Notes under the pieces: model-generated | What the model was told of the DNA's origin: nothing | Databases searched by the model: none | The model's input: the letters and a program-made list of their open reading frames with translations, nothing else | Made by a program: the position numbers and the translations under genes | Shown here: positions 1 to 12,950 of the stretch, one piece after another | Layout of the letters: each line of letters opens with the position of its first letter | Numbering within the stretch: position 1 is the first letter of the stretch | NCBI GenBank assembly: GCA_024349245.1 | Contig: JALDNG010001336.1 | Location: 1 to 64,000 of the forward strand | Reading direction: 5' to 3' | Origin: Neodontobutis hainanensis | Lineage: Eukaryota; Chordata; Actinopteri; Gobiiformes; Odontobutidae | Length of the DNA stretch: 64,000 nt

Positions 1-3000
1 TAATGAAAATATAATATTAAAACAAACCGAGAATATTGTTGGAACTATTTTTATTAATTTTGACATAAAATTGATTTATCATATTTCTTACTAATAACTA
101 TTAATTTAGATGGAAAATCATTTATATTTTATTTATTATTAAACATAATTAATTTTTATTAAAAACACAAACTATCATAAAAAGTGATTTTATTACATTT
201 AAAAAATATTATTCTGCAATATGATAAAAAATAAAATATTTTGTATTTATATATTTTCAAAAATGTTCTTTAAAATAAATATATATTCGTTGAACTATTT
301 TCAATATAATTGAAATTAGTTGTGAAATATGTGATAATATTATATATTCACTCATCTAAATAACTGAATTACAATTTAAAGCAAAACATTCAATTATCAT
401 GTATTTATCTAAATAAATTATCAGATTCTAATAGAAGAAAAATTATCATCGTTTTTATTAATAATTTTTTTATGTTTAAACAAATGTATTAAATTGAGAT
501 GATTTATTGTCAATAATATATTCATTTTTATTAATCTTACAGATAAACCTTTTTGTCAAAATTAAAGAACTAAATAATTATTTACATATCAAAAAAATTA
601 CTCGAATATCATCTAAAAAACTGTGTTTATTCTTAAATGTTTTTATAATATAATAAATTGTTATTTTGAATCAGAAATATATTGTTATTCATGATAGATT
701 TTTAGAATATTACAGTTTTTTAATCGATCAAAATTTTTAAAATATAAATTTGACGTAAAATTAATCATTAATGAATTATAAAGGTTAAATTACATCGAGG
801 GAATATATTAATTGTAGTTATTCTATGTATTTTTCTCTTCTTACAATAAAAATGCCATGTTAATCGTATGAGCTGAAATCATATAAAAATATGACAAAAT
901 TATTTTTTTAATTTACATAATATACATTGATTAAACATTATGTGTCATTTTATTGAGGATTATAAGTTTTTGAGATTTAATCAAATATATTTTTCACATT
1001 TTACTAAATGTTCATTTAAAAATAGTTATTATAGAAGATTATAAAAAATAAGTAAAAGTTACATTATAAACAAATTGTTTATAATTTATTAAATAAAATT
1101 ATTTGATTGATTTATGAAATAATCATATTTTATGATAATTAGTTGATAATTACTTGATAATTATTCGTTTTAGACAATGTTAATCAACTTTTTTTGAAAT
1201 TCTTAACAATAAAATTTTAGAAATATATTTTCTAATTTTTTTGACTTAAAAGTTTATTTAATATGTTTAAAGAATATCAAAATGAAAACATTTGAAATAT
1301 TTAAGAGTGAAAAATCAATTATATTAAATATTAATAAAAATTTTATGAAGGTATTTATAAATTTTATTAATTTTCTATTATAATAAATATTTAATAAATA
1401 TTAATTATAAATCAATACTAAAATGATTTTCATTCAAAAATGTTATTTATTTTTAAAATGTAGCTATAATAAGTAAATAAAATAACTTATAGTCAATAGG
1501 AAATAAACAGCTTTTATTTATTTCTCATTGTCTAAATATTCAATTTTCTAATTAACTTTAATAACAAGATTTTAAAACGCTGCTTTACAACTTATTATTG
1601 AGATAAATATCCGAATTATAATAAATTTTTTTATTTTTGTTACTAACAAATTTATTATAACTATTAATATTTAGTCAAAATAAAAAGTAAAACATCTCAG
1701 ATATTTATAATATACATGATATAAGAACATATTTATCAAATGTTATCTTTTAAATAAGTTATAAATTAGATTTCACATTTATAAATTTACATTATAAATA
1801 AATATCAAAATTATAATTTTTTAAAAAATAATGTTATAACAGATATTTAAAAACCGTAAAATTTCACGATGTTCAAAAATATTGATTTTGAAATTATTTA
1901 ATAAATCATTGTTATTTTCGTTAAAACACCAATTATTATTTAACGAGATTAATTTTATTAACAAATATATTTTATTTTATAAATATAGAATATGATTAGA
2001 TATATACATTTTTTTGTAAAAATCGAATTTACATATACTAATTTTATTATTCATTCACATATTAATCATTAAATAATTTACATAAATATATAATATTTAT
2101 TTATATGATAATATATTCTTCCAATAATTAATATCCATAATAAATTTTCCATATTCATGTTATTATAAATCCGTTTCGGATAAACCCGCTTCATTTATGT
2201 ATGATTTAATTGATCGATAATTGTATTTGAATATATATTAAATCATTAATAGTTTTGAAATTTGTAAAAAAAATTTTAAGAAAAACAAATTACATAAATT
2301 TTATCATTGATCTGATGATATTTTATGATATATTACCATTAAAAAATAGTATTTCATATACGAAAATTTGTTTTTAATAATTTAAATTAATTATATCATT
2401 GTGATGTAAATGTAATTTTAGATTTATATATGTTTAAATTATATACTTTGATTAGTTAATATTCTATCATTAATTATTTTTTTAAATTATTAATTATTTA
2501 TTTATAACTTAAAACATGTTTTCAAACTGAAGATTATAAACGAAAATTCAGAGTTTTATAATTGTTAATGTAAATTAATTTTTATTTTTGAAAGTATAAA
2601 ATGTATTCATTTATCAAATAAAATAAATATTATTTATCAGATATAAAAATGAAATTAAATTTGAGATTGCAAATATAAATCCATTACAGATATTTAATTA
2701 ATTTCTGATAAAATATTTAAATTTTTAACACGTATTTGTCTTTGATAATTTTACATTTGTATAATACAATTTGATACTAGTTTTAAGATTTATCATTTAT
2801 TGACATCTAAATCAAACCGTATTTTATATATGATACTCTTAATTTATCGATTATCATGAATTCTGTTTTAATTGATAATTTGTTACATCGATTAAAGATC
2901 AATATATGATTTTAAATATTTTTTTATAAGTAAATTAAACATAAATTATATTTTTTTGGGTGAGGAAAGTATACATCATTTATATATTGTTTCAATATGA

Positions 3001-6000
3001 GTAAAGATGTATCTATACCTATTTTTAGCATATATATTCTGTCAAACTAAGAGTTTTATTAACTTCTCTTATTAATATGAAAAATACAATGTGTAAATAA
3101 TCCTAAATTACAAATTAAATTGTGAAATAATAAATAAATTAAAAAAAAACAATTTTAATGAGATCAGTTCTCTTATTATTTATTTTATAAAGCCAAAAAT
3201 ATTATTGTTCTAAATATATAAAATTTATCTTAGATTTTATTTAGAAATAATTATATTTTTTTGGTTAAACTAAGTAAACAGACGATTCACACTTATATCG
3301 TTCATAATTTTTTGTTACAATCTTTTTTATTATCTCTGTGTGGTTTCTTTAAATAAAAAAACGTTATAATTTATAATCATTATTTTTAAAGCTGAATGTT
3401 ATTTGACAAAAATTTAAACTATCATAACAGTTATTTTTAAATTTAAAATACATTCTTAACAAAATAGATGGTTTATTTCTTAAAATAATTTTTAAATAAT
3501 AAAATAATAATCCTCATGAACTAGTAAAGATAACTTTGTATAATTTTATCTACATGTAAATAAATTCCTTAATATTTTATTATGAGTATTTACGTATAAT
3601 AGTTTATTTTAATATATAAAATTTGAAATAATAACTTCTTTATTTTAATAATGGAAATATCTCCTGGAACAGAGAAACTTCAACAATATTAATAAAATTA
3701 AATTATAAAATATTCGACTGATTAAACTCATTTTCACACATTAAAATAGAAATGTGGAGATATTTAAATATACACTTCAACTGAATTTTATAATAATATT
3801 AATTTAATTATTAAATAAAATCATATATGTAATTTCATAATAAATCTTATTGAAAATAATTTTTCAAATTTACATTCAAAAATTTATGAAATATAATATT
3901 AATTCCCTTCTATTTCATTTTAAATTTAAAAAATAAGAAAATTTAACTTTTTGATCAATAATGATGATAAATAACTCTTCAATGAGAACTTGATAATACT
4001 TTTAAAACATCTATATTTTTATTGTAACCTGAAACATATATAAATGTGAATATGATGTTTCAACTGTGATACTATGTGAATAAAAGGAATAAAAAAAGGA
4101 TTTATCTTATATAACTATTCGAATTAAATATATCATCGAGTACAATTAAAAATATATCAATATACAAGTAAAATTATTTTAACATATCTGATATTTTTTA
4201 ATGTTTCATAGACATAAAATATTTTTAAATGTATATAATAACATTTAAACATCTTATACATTTTAAGCTTATCAGACGTATAAAATCTAAACACATCACA
4301 GTATACGATATCTTTAATATATTTACATGTATATGATTGTTGATAATTCTATCTAGACATACAAATTTTTTGAAATCATTGACATTTATCTTTTATTCAA
4401 TTAAAACTTTTAATTTTGAAAACGCATTACATTTCAAATTTTTAGAATTATGAAAAGCGAACAAAAATTAATTGTCAATATATAATATCAAAGATATTCA
4501 CGAATATATTTATAAAAATAAAAATTATGATTTTTATATCTTAATATTAATAGGTCAACGTTTTAATTAATATTGAAAATTTTTACATGGCAAATAACGC
4601 ATAAAATAATTTAAGTAAATTTAACTTTATATTTATTTCATATATCAAAAAATTATAAAATAGTGGTATTAGTTAACATACAAGGTTTTTTAATATTTCA
4701 AATAAGATTCAGATATGTTTGTAATCTGTACCATATATGTATACTAATTAAGAATAATACTGTTTGAAAAAAATATCATTTATATTTGCCAATGAATTGT
4801 TAAACATCTTATAGATGATTTAAGGGTTTTAAAAACAATTTATAAAATATAGTTATGAGAATATAATATCACCATCATATTTTATAACATGATATATTAT
4901 TATTCACATCCTGTGAAGAATTGACCAATTTCATATGTTCTTAATATTCACTTTTAAAGAGCAATAGTATGATATTTGTCATACATTAACAATAAAAAAC
5001 ATACACAATGATTATTCTGAATAAAAATAATAAGTAATAATTATTGATATATAAAAGTAAAAAAAAATTTCTCCTCTTCTCAGTTTCGTTAAATTATTGA
5101 CAAATTATAATTATAAATAAATATTTGATTTTTAAATTCATATTTATATCTTTTATCCTTGACTACATATATATTTATTCGTATCATTAAACATTCCATA
5201 AAAAATTAAGTGAATCATTAAATATGAAGCAAAATTCAATCTATATATAAAAATAATATAAAATTTAATTCATGATATGAAAATTGTAATTTGATTCATT
5301 ATTGACAAGGTTGAGATAATATAATTAACTTAATACGTGATATATAACTGATTTAAATAATATATACATATATTATCTTAAGATATTAAAAATTTATTTA
5401 GTATAAAATTTTTTTATGAATATAAAAAAATTATATAATTGTGGTAACTTAAAGTAGGTTATATGAAATTCTTAGTTCTCTCTTATTAAAATACATTTTT
5501 TCTCAGATATTTGATATAGCTCATTAATTTAAATTTTTTATTCAAAAATTTTAATAATAAGTGATCAATTAGAATTAAGCTGAAAATTTTGTTTTATCTA
5601 TTTAAAAATAAGGTAAGAATGTTTGCTTATTTATCACGTAAAGTTTCATCATAATAATTTATAATGAAATAATAATAAGATGTTTAACAACTTAATAATA
5701 AAAGTAAAGGAAATCTTTGTTAAATATACATTCTATAATTAATGAGTACTTTAAACTTTATATATGATGAATTGTGTTATCATAATATTCAAAGATCGTA
5801 GATTTTTTCATTAATTATATTATATATCTATTAAATATGTTCAAGAAACCAAAAACAACAGATAAAATGGGCTTCGTCTTAAAAAATCATATATAATTAT
5901 AATGAATTAATAAATTTTTAAAATTCATCAATCTTAATATGTATGATAAAAAATTAGTTTATTTAAATTATTTTACAAAATGACCTGATTATATTTCAAT

Positions 6001-6362
6001 TATTTTTTAAAATATATAATGAGGAAAAAACAAAATATCTATTAAAGGTAAGATAATTTATATTATTATAATTTTCTAAAGAATAATAACATTTTATCAT
6101 TTCATGAATATATTTAAAATGACAATTTTTAAAATAGATTTAATCATATAAAAGTTATTTGAAATGTTATAGTTAAATAAAATATCTTGATAACATATAT
6201 TAAATAAAAAGAAATTTATTATATTGAGATAAAAATTGTATCTACGATTTAAATGTTAATTTTGATTTAAAATGATATTCATGTTTTAATAAAATAAAGT
6301 AACTTTTTATAATTGTGAATTTAATTTTGTTTTATTTAAATATTATTTTTATAATTAGTTAG

Positions 6363-6440
6363 CTAAAGCAACGAGATAGTCTGAGTCTTCTCTCCCGGAT
6401 AGGCCGCAGTGAAGCACATTCTAGAATGTTCCATTTGATG
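6363..6440. other. GC-rich island of unknown nature
   Basis: About 78 bases with roughly half G+C sit in a background of about 14%. It is the strongest compositional anomaly in the window. Both strands carry a short open frame. On the plus strand 32 codons run from 6,363 to a TAA at 6,459, directly after a TTAG that could act as a splice acceptor. On the minus strand an ATG at about 6,434 opens 23 codons containing HSRMCFTAAYPGEKTQ. This composition is far above that of the real gene here (about 27%), so a structured RNA gene or a foreign insertion fits better than an exon. I tried tRNA, snRNA, 5S rRNA, box C/D snoRNA, hammerhead and iron-responsive-element patterns and none fits convincingly. 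No similar GC-rich block is visible at the matching place in the other duplicate (roughly 52.0-52.6 kb). Confidence 0.6.
6416..6431. promoter_or_regulatory. Heat-shock-element-like motif inside the GC island
   Basis: The bases at 6,416-6,429, ACATTCTAGAATGT, form a perfect 14-bp palindrome. From 6,419 the sequence reads TTC-TA-GAA-TG-TTC, an exact match to the alternating TTCnnGAAnnTTC element bound by eukaryotic heat-shock factor. No gene follows on either side, so regulatory function is only a possibility. The palindrome could equally be the stem of an RNA hairpin. Confidence 0.3.
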
Positions 6441-9400
6441 ATTATCTCACAATTTCTTTAATTTTCTAAATTGATTTCTATTTATCTCTATTACACACAT
6501 GATGATTACATTTTTTTACATTTAAAATAAAAAAAATAGGAAATCAATTAATCTTTAAAAATAATTTGATAAACCAGATCAATATTTTTTATTTTTAAAT
6601 TTCTTAGTCTAAATTGAAATTATTTCAAAAACCACACGTCTAAAAGATAATAAAGATAAAATCCTTCTTCTTTAATTGTGTTTTAAAATTTTTCGCTTTC
6701 ATGGATGATATCATATTATTTTTGAATTAAATTTTTTTTACCAAGACGTGATACATTGAAGAATTATATTATTACTCAATATTACATTTAAAAATAACTC
6801 TAATTTTTCCAAAAAAATATATACATTGAATTTATTTATAAAAGAAATAATTATTATTAAAAACAAAAATTGAACTTAAGATAAATGGAAGCAATGCAAT
6901 TGATGAAAATTTTATGAAATAAATAGAATTTTCAATATATAATCGTCAATCCTAGAACAAAAAATTTTTATACATTACTATTTAGTATTTAAATAATTAT
7001 AAAAAAATAAAGAATAAAATATTTAGTATAAAAAATATTAAATAATTAATTTTTTATAATTGATGATTTATATTTTTATCCTTTATTTGTTGACGGAAGT
7101 TATATTTCACATATATAAGTCGAATATAAAGTAAAAATAGAAATATAGCTTCATATATAGTTGAATTGAAAACACCTTCAATATTCAAACGTTAGATACT
7201 TTGATATAATATCTAAATGATAATTTATAATTTAAAGAATTTTTAATAAAAATATTATTGTTGTAAATAAATAAAAAAATTTTTTAATAATAGAAATTTT
7301 GAAAAGATATATATCGTAATATATATTGATACAGTCAAAAGATTTCATATAAATAGAAAATTTAATTTTAAATTTTTGAATATTAGCTCTGAAAATCGTA
7401 TTTTGATGTCAAATAGGAAATTCTTAAAATGGATTCAAAGGATATTATTTATTATTTGATATATTTAATTAAGTTTTCAAGCATAAATATATTGAAAGAT
7501 ATGATGAACGAAACATAAATTTTTAGATTATTTAAAAAATTTTTAAATGCAATTTTCCAAAATAATTAAAGTATTTTTTGATAATAAAAATCATTAAAAT
7601 TAGAAACTAAAAAATATTAACTGAATTCAAATTGATTTCAATCTTACTTAATATAAATCTTGATATATCAGCATTTATAATATGTATTTTAAATATATAA
7701 ATTTAATTTAGTCTTAAATTTGAATAATTTATAACAAAAATCACAAATAAACTATTATATATCTTAATAATAATGATGATATAAAAGCTTGGTAAAATCG
7801 AAAAATGATGGTACAACCAAATTTCACAGATAATGAAAAGATATCTTTAAAACTTTAAAAACATCAATTATTTATCTATTTTTTTGTAAAACTAAATCAA
7901 ATAAATTACATAAGTGAAATAAATTTAAATTTAACCCATTTTATATCAGAAAATAAAAATCTTTTAATTTAATGAATGTTACTGACTTTTTATTTCATAA
8001 TAAAATGAACCTAAAGCGAATTTATTTTGAAAACCTCATATTATTACTTATTAAATTATAATTACTGTTATTAAATGAATCACAAATTAAAAGTGAAGAA
8101 ATAAAAAAGTAACTTATACCTAAATATATTATTTAATGAATAAAAATATTTGGAAATAATAAAATGAATATAATTATATATTTAATCATTTTTATAGTTT
8201 AAAATGATAAGAATTTATAATAAAAAATAATTATCATGACATAGCAAAAAACGAAAATTATTTTTGTAAATATTTATTTACTTTTAAATTTTGATTATTT
8301 AGGAAAACATATTTAAAATTATGATAAATTTCATCAAACAGAAAAAGAATTGGCAGATTAAATGATTCAACAACCCAAATCAAACTTTAATAAGATATCT
8401 TAAGTGTTATGTAAATTATACTCAAATGAACATTTCATAATTGTCAATACATTAGTTCATTAATTTGAACATATTTTTGTAGTATGCATATCGTCATTTA
8501 TATCCAAAAAACTAATAATATATCTTAAAAATATTTGCTTAGAAACCACGAAAGATGATTTTTATGCACCTTAATTTATCTGAATATAAAAAATTAACTT
8601 AGAATTTTAACTATTTTTTTAATATATTTAAATTTTTTTCAATTTATATACATATTAATGTATTATTTATCTATAAATAAGTAAATATAACTCCATCTAA
8701 TCATCATTTTTTTTTAAATATTAACCGTATTTAGACATCACAAATTTTATATCATTTTATTTCATTTAATTAGTTTTTAACTTATCAATAATTAAAAGAA
8801 AAAATATTATTTAAATGTAATTTTTTATTCACCACAAATGATAATTTTTATATATTTTCTTATCTATCATTCAACATACTCAATTTTATAGTTGAATATA
8901 AAAATTTTTAATTTCATATTAAGATTCAAACATTAATTATATATTATATAATTGGTTTATTACATCAAAATATTAAATATTTTGATTTATAATGTATGTC
9001 CAAACTAAAAACAAAATTTATATTTTAATATCTCAAATGATAAATTATATGTAATATAAATACATATAACAATGATTCGTGATATTTTGAGGAATAAAAG
9101 ATGACATATTTAAGATGGTAGCTGTAATAACAAAAAATATTTTAAAAATTGAATATCTTGAAAATCAGTGAGATTTAATAAATAAATTTATAATGGTTTT
9201 CTGTAAATTTAAAAAAAAGGAAAATATGTTTTTTTAATCTATAAAATAAACATTTGTATAATATGAATAGTTTATGAATATATTATAAATAAAGTTACCC
9301 AAGAAAAATATTCCTTAAAATATATATTCCTTACTGAATTTATATTTTAGTTATTTATTTCAAATTTTAACTATTTTTAAAATTTTATTACAATTATATA

Positions 9401-10372
9401 AAATTATTTCACATGAACAATCTATATAACGTTATAATACTTAAATCTTTTGGGTGTAATGAATTATATCTATAATTAAGTGTCAGGATATTTTTGATTA
9501 CTTTTCAAATCTTAAAATGTAGTGATGAATTAAAAGAACATGAAAATTTAAATTAGTATGATTGTATAAAAAATAAACATATATTTATTATTGATATGAA
9601 AAAAATTTTAATTATTTATGGGTCTTTTAATATAATCTGATTTATAAAAAATTTTTTTATCTTTGGTCATAGAAAACAACGTTTTTATGCTCTTTGCAGA
9701 TTTTTGTTAAAAAAGATATAAATTACATTATTAGTTACTGAATCTTAAATTATGACATTAAAAATAATGTTTATATGTTAAAAGTTATTTACGTTGCTTT
9801 TATTTGAATTTATATTAAGAATAGATTTAATAAAAAGGAACAGTCAACATATATGAGTTATACCATGTTTCCTGTATATTATTCAGAGAATAAAAGTTCA
9901 TAAAAAGATTAACAGCAATGTTTGAATAAAAAATAAAACTGTTGTTAAATTACTGTTTTTGTAATATCAAAAAAAATTACTGTTCTAATTTTTCACAATG
10001 TGTTAGAATCAATATATATAGAGAGCTTTTGGAATGTTTTTTCATTATCAGATCGATTATAGAGATTCTATGAAAAGCATCACATCATAAATGATAATAA
10101 TATCAATTAAAAAAAATGTTTATCATAAATAAATATAAAAAAATAAATATAAAATATAAAATGAAAAATAAAAATATTATATTTTCTGAATTTTTAATGT
10201 GTATATTTTCTGATTTTAAATCAAAAGATATTGAATACTAAATAAAAAAAGCATTCTAAAAAAATTATATTTTTTTTACATTAAAAATCTTTCTAATGTA
10301 ATAAATTTTGAGATCTTTATATGTGAATATTTATCATTATATTGTCAGATTCATAATTAAGAATAAAAGTAA

Positions 10373-10447
10373 ACCCGGGATAAATTAAAAAAATATCCTC
10401 TCTCATGTTACAAGAATGATTTTAATCATTATCGCGAGAAAACATGA
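10373..10447 (+). other. Coding-like scrap, possible gene remnant
   Basis: A 24-codon open stretch with about 31% G+C is bounded by TAA upstream and TGA TAA downstream. It reads KLKKYPLSCYKNDFNHYREK in its central part. There is no start codon. The collinear stretch near 55.8 kb is neither GC-elevated nor open. It may be a decayed exon or chance. No family recognised. Confidence 0.2.
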
Positions 10448-12936
10448 TAAAATTCAAATAATATTATGTGATTATTTATTTTTAAGTATCTGATAGTCAT
10501 TTTATCTGATTGAATTTATTAAATTCATATGATAAAATTTAATGAATATTCATTTTAATATACTTTTACTACATGTATAAATAATCAAATAAATTTTAGA
10601 TTTATCATTTTTTTCATGATAAAATAAACAGATGAACAAAATTAATTTAATGTTATGAATACTGTTTGATATTTTCTCATTAAAGCGTTGATAACTAAAC
10701 ATATTTTTAACTCATTTTATATTATGCTAATCTATTCTAGTTTTTTAAAACATATAATCGTTCAATATTGATAAATTTAATATTAAAAATAATAAACACC
10801 TTTTAATTATATATCAACACAACAGATCATTCTTAATAACATGTATTCAAAAATTTTATAAGAATAATACTCTTATTTGAGAAATGATAATTGAAGAGAG
10901 ATATCAATATTATGATAAATTTCATTTAACTTTAAATTTTGAATGTATTTTTTAAATATAATGATGATATTTTAAAATAATATCAAAATATATACGTATA
11001 AAATCGACTAATTTATTTTTTTCATTGTAATTATATTTAAAATAAAGATAAACTTTAAATTAAGCGTTATTTTTTTCTTAGATAGTAAGTAACAGCTCTT
11101 TAAAAATTAAATAATAATACTTAAATATATTATCAAAAACCATTTTTAATAAATTATTTCCACAATTAAAGATTCAATAACTATTTTTAACAAGATTAAT
11201 GTTTGATTATTGATTTAGGAAATTAATCTTTAACATGAATCAATTTATTTATCAATCATGAATACTTTTTTAAATTTTGTCTAATATTAGCATATAATAA
11301 TATTATATAATGTAATTTATTGACACTTATTATGAAAATTTTATAATTTTAATGATTTTAACATTTAAGATGATTTAAATTTAGATGCTTAAACCTGATA
11401 GAAATTTTCTTATTTTAAAAAAACGATTCTGATAATATGTATTTATGATAAGCTGTATAATTTTATAGGGTTTCTAATTAAAAAAACAGTTATTCACAGT
11501 CTCTTCATATTTTAAAAGTATGATAACTGATAATAAAATAATTATAATAAAATTAATAATGCAGTGAATTATTTAGATTACAAGATATGTTTCAAAAAAG
11601 AGATTGAGCAGATTAAAAATCGAGAAGTGAATTTATTCAAAGTTTTCAGATATATGGAAATTATATAAAAATCAAAATTTTTACAAGATAGAATGAAATG
11701 TAAAATGAGATTTGAAGAAAACTCAATATATACAATTAAATCTATTTCGTATACATTTTGAATATCTGTGTTCAAATATATTTATAATTCTCTGTCATAT
11801 TTTCTATATTACTTAAAAACGTATTCTGAAAACTTAACACGAATATAATTAAATTTTATTTTTATTTAAACTATGAGTGTTATCACTGTTTTCAGAGTTT
11901 AATTACTTTGAAAATACCTATGATTTCATATTTGATATAAACAAATGCATTCAAATGTGAATTATATGCTACGGTGATATCTGATGATAAATTAAATAAT
12001 TTATAAAATGTATTTTATCTCTTGTATTTTTAATTAAAATAAAATAATTTGGAAATAGATCAAAGATATTACCTACATTTTATCCAAAATTCATAAAATT
12101 AACTTTTAATAATTTTTTTATTTATATATTGACAAATAAATAAAAAGAAGAACGTTTTTCTTTGAAATATCAAGAGAATATTTGGCTGAAATTTTAATAA
12201 TCAAATTTTGATAAAATATTAGAGCAGAAATATTATATAATTGAATATCATTTAAAAACAATAAATTTAATAATATAAAAATTGATGTTTCCGTATTTTG
12301 GAACATTATTCCTTCATCTTATTTGTTAATTTAATTAACATATATGTCGACTATTTAACTAAGATTGATTTTTTTCACTATAAACAATGTCGAAAATGTA
12401 TTTATTGATTTTTGAGATCTTGAGAAAGAAAAAATATATTTAAATTCATACAAAAAATATTTAACTTTATCTTTTAATTTCATTTTATAAATATTGTATT
12501 TGAACAGAATAGAGTTAAGCTAATTGAAAAATTAAATCATATTCATAAGTATAAAAGTATAGATTGTATTTTATGTTTTATCTAGAACACTAATTAAATC
12601 TATTACATATGATAATTATTTAAAATATATTGATAAATTTTGTATTTTATTTATTTTTACAAAAATTAAATTCTATTCTAAAAATAAATTAATCTATAAA
12701 GTTAAATTAAAAATACAATCATTTAAAATTTTATTAATACCTATCATATACTATTTTCAGTTTTATCATCTCTAAATTTTTTATTGATAGAAATAGTGAA
12801 TTTTATAAGTATTTTCTTAAACCGACAACATGTTTATAATATTACGATTTTAAGAATAATATTACGCAGATGTACCATACATATTTTTTATATTAAAATA
12901 AAATGATATTTTATGAATTTTTTTGAATGCGTTATG

Positions 12937-12950
12937 AAAAAAAAAAAAAA
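12937..12950. repeat. A14 homopolymer
   Basis: A run of 14 A residues, the longest homopolymer I noticed in the window. It has no function that I can see. Confidence 0.9.

Noticed and set aside
2310..2325. CTGATGA as a hammerhead ribozyme core
   Set aside because: No GAAA core partner and no closing stems in either duplicate copy.
6400..6416. CAGTGA as an iron-responsive-element loop
   Set aside because: The bases on either side do not pair to form the required upper stem.
11578..11775. 65-codon minus-strand open frame
   Set aside because: Background composition, and the frame is broken in the homologous sequence near 57.05-57.25 kb. At this stop frequency I estimate more than ten frames of 60 codons by chance in 64 kb.
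12118..12306. 62-codon minus-strand open frame
   Set aside because: Not kept open in the duplicate near 57.6-57.8 kb; AT-rich, low-complexity product.
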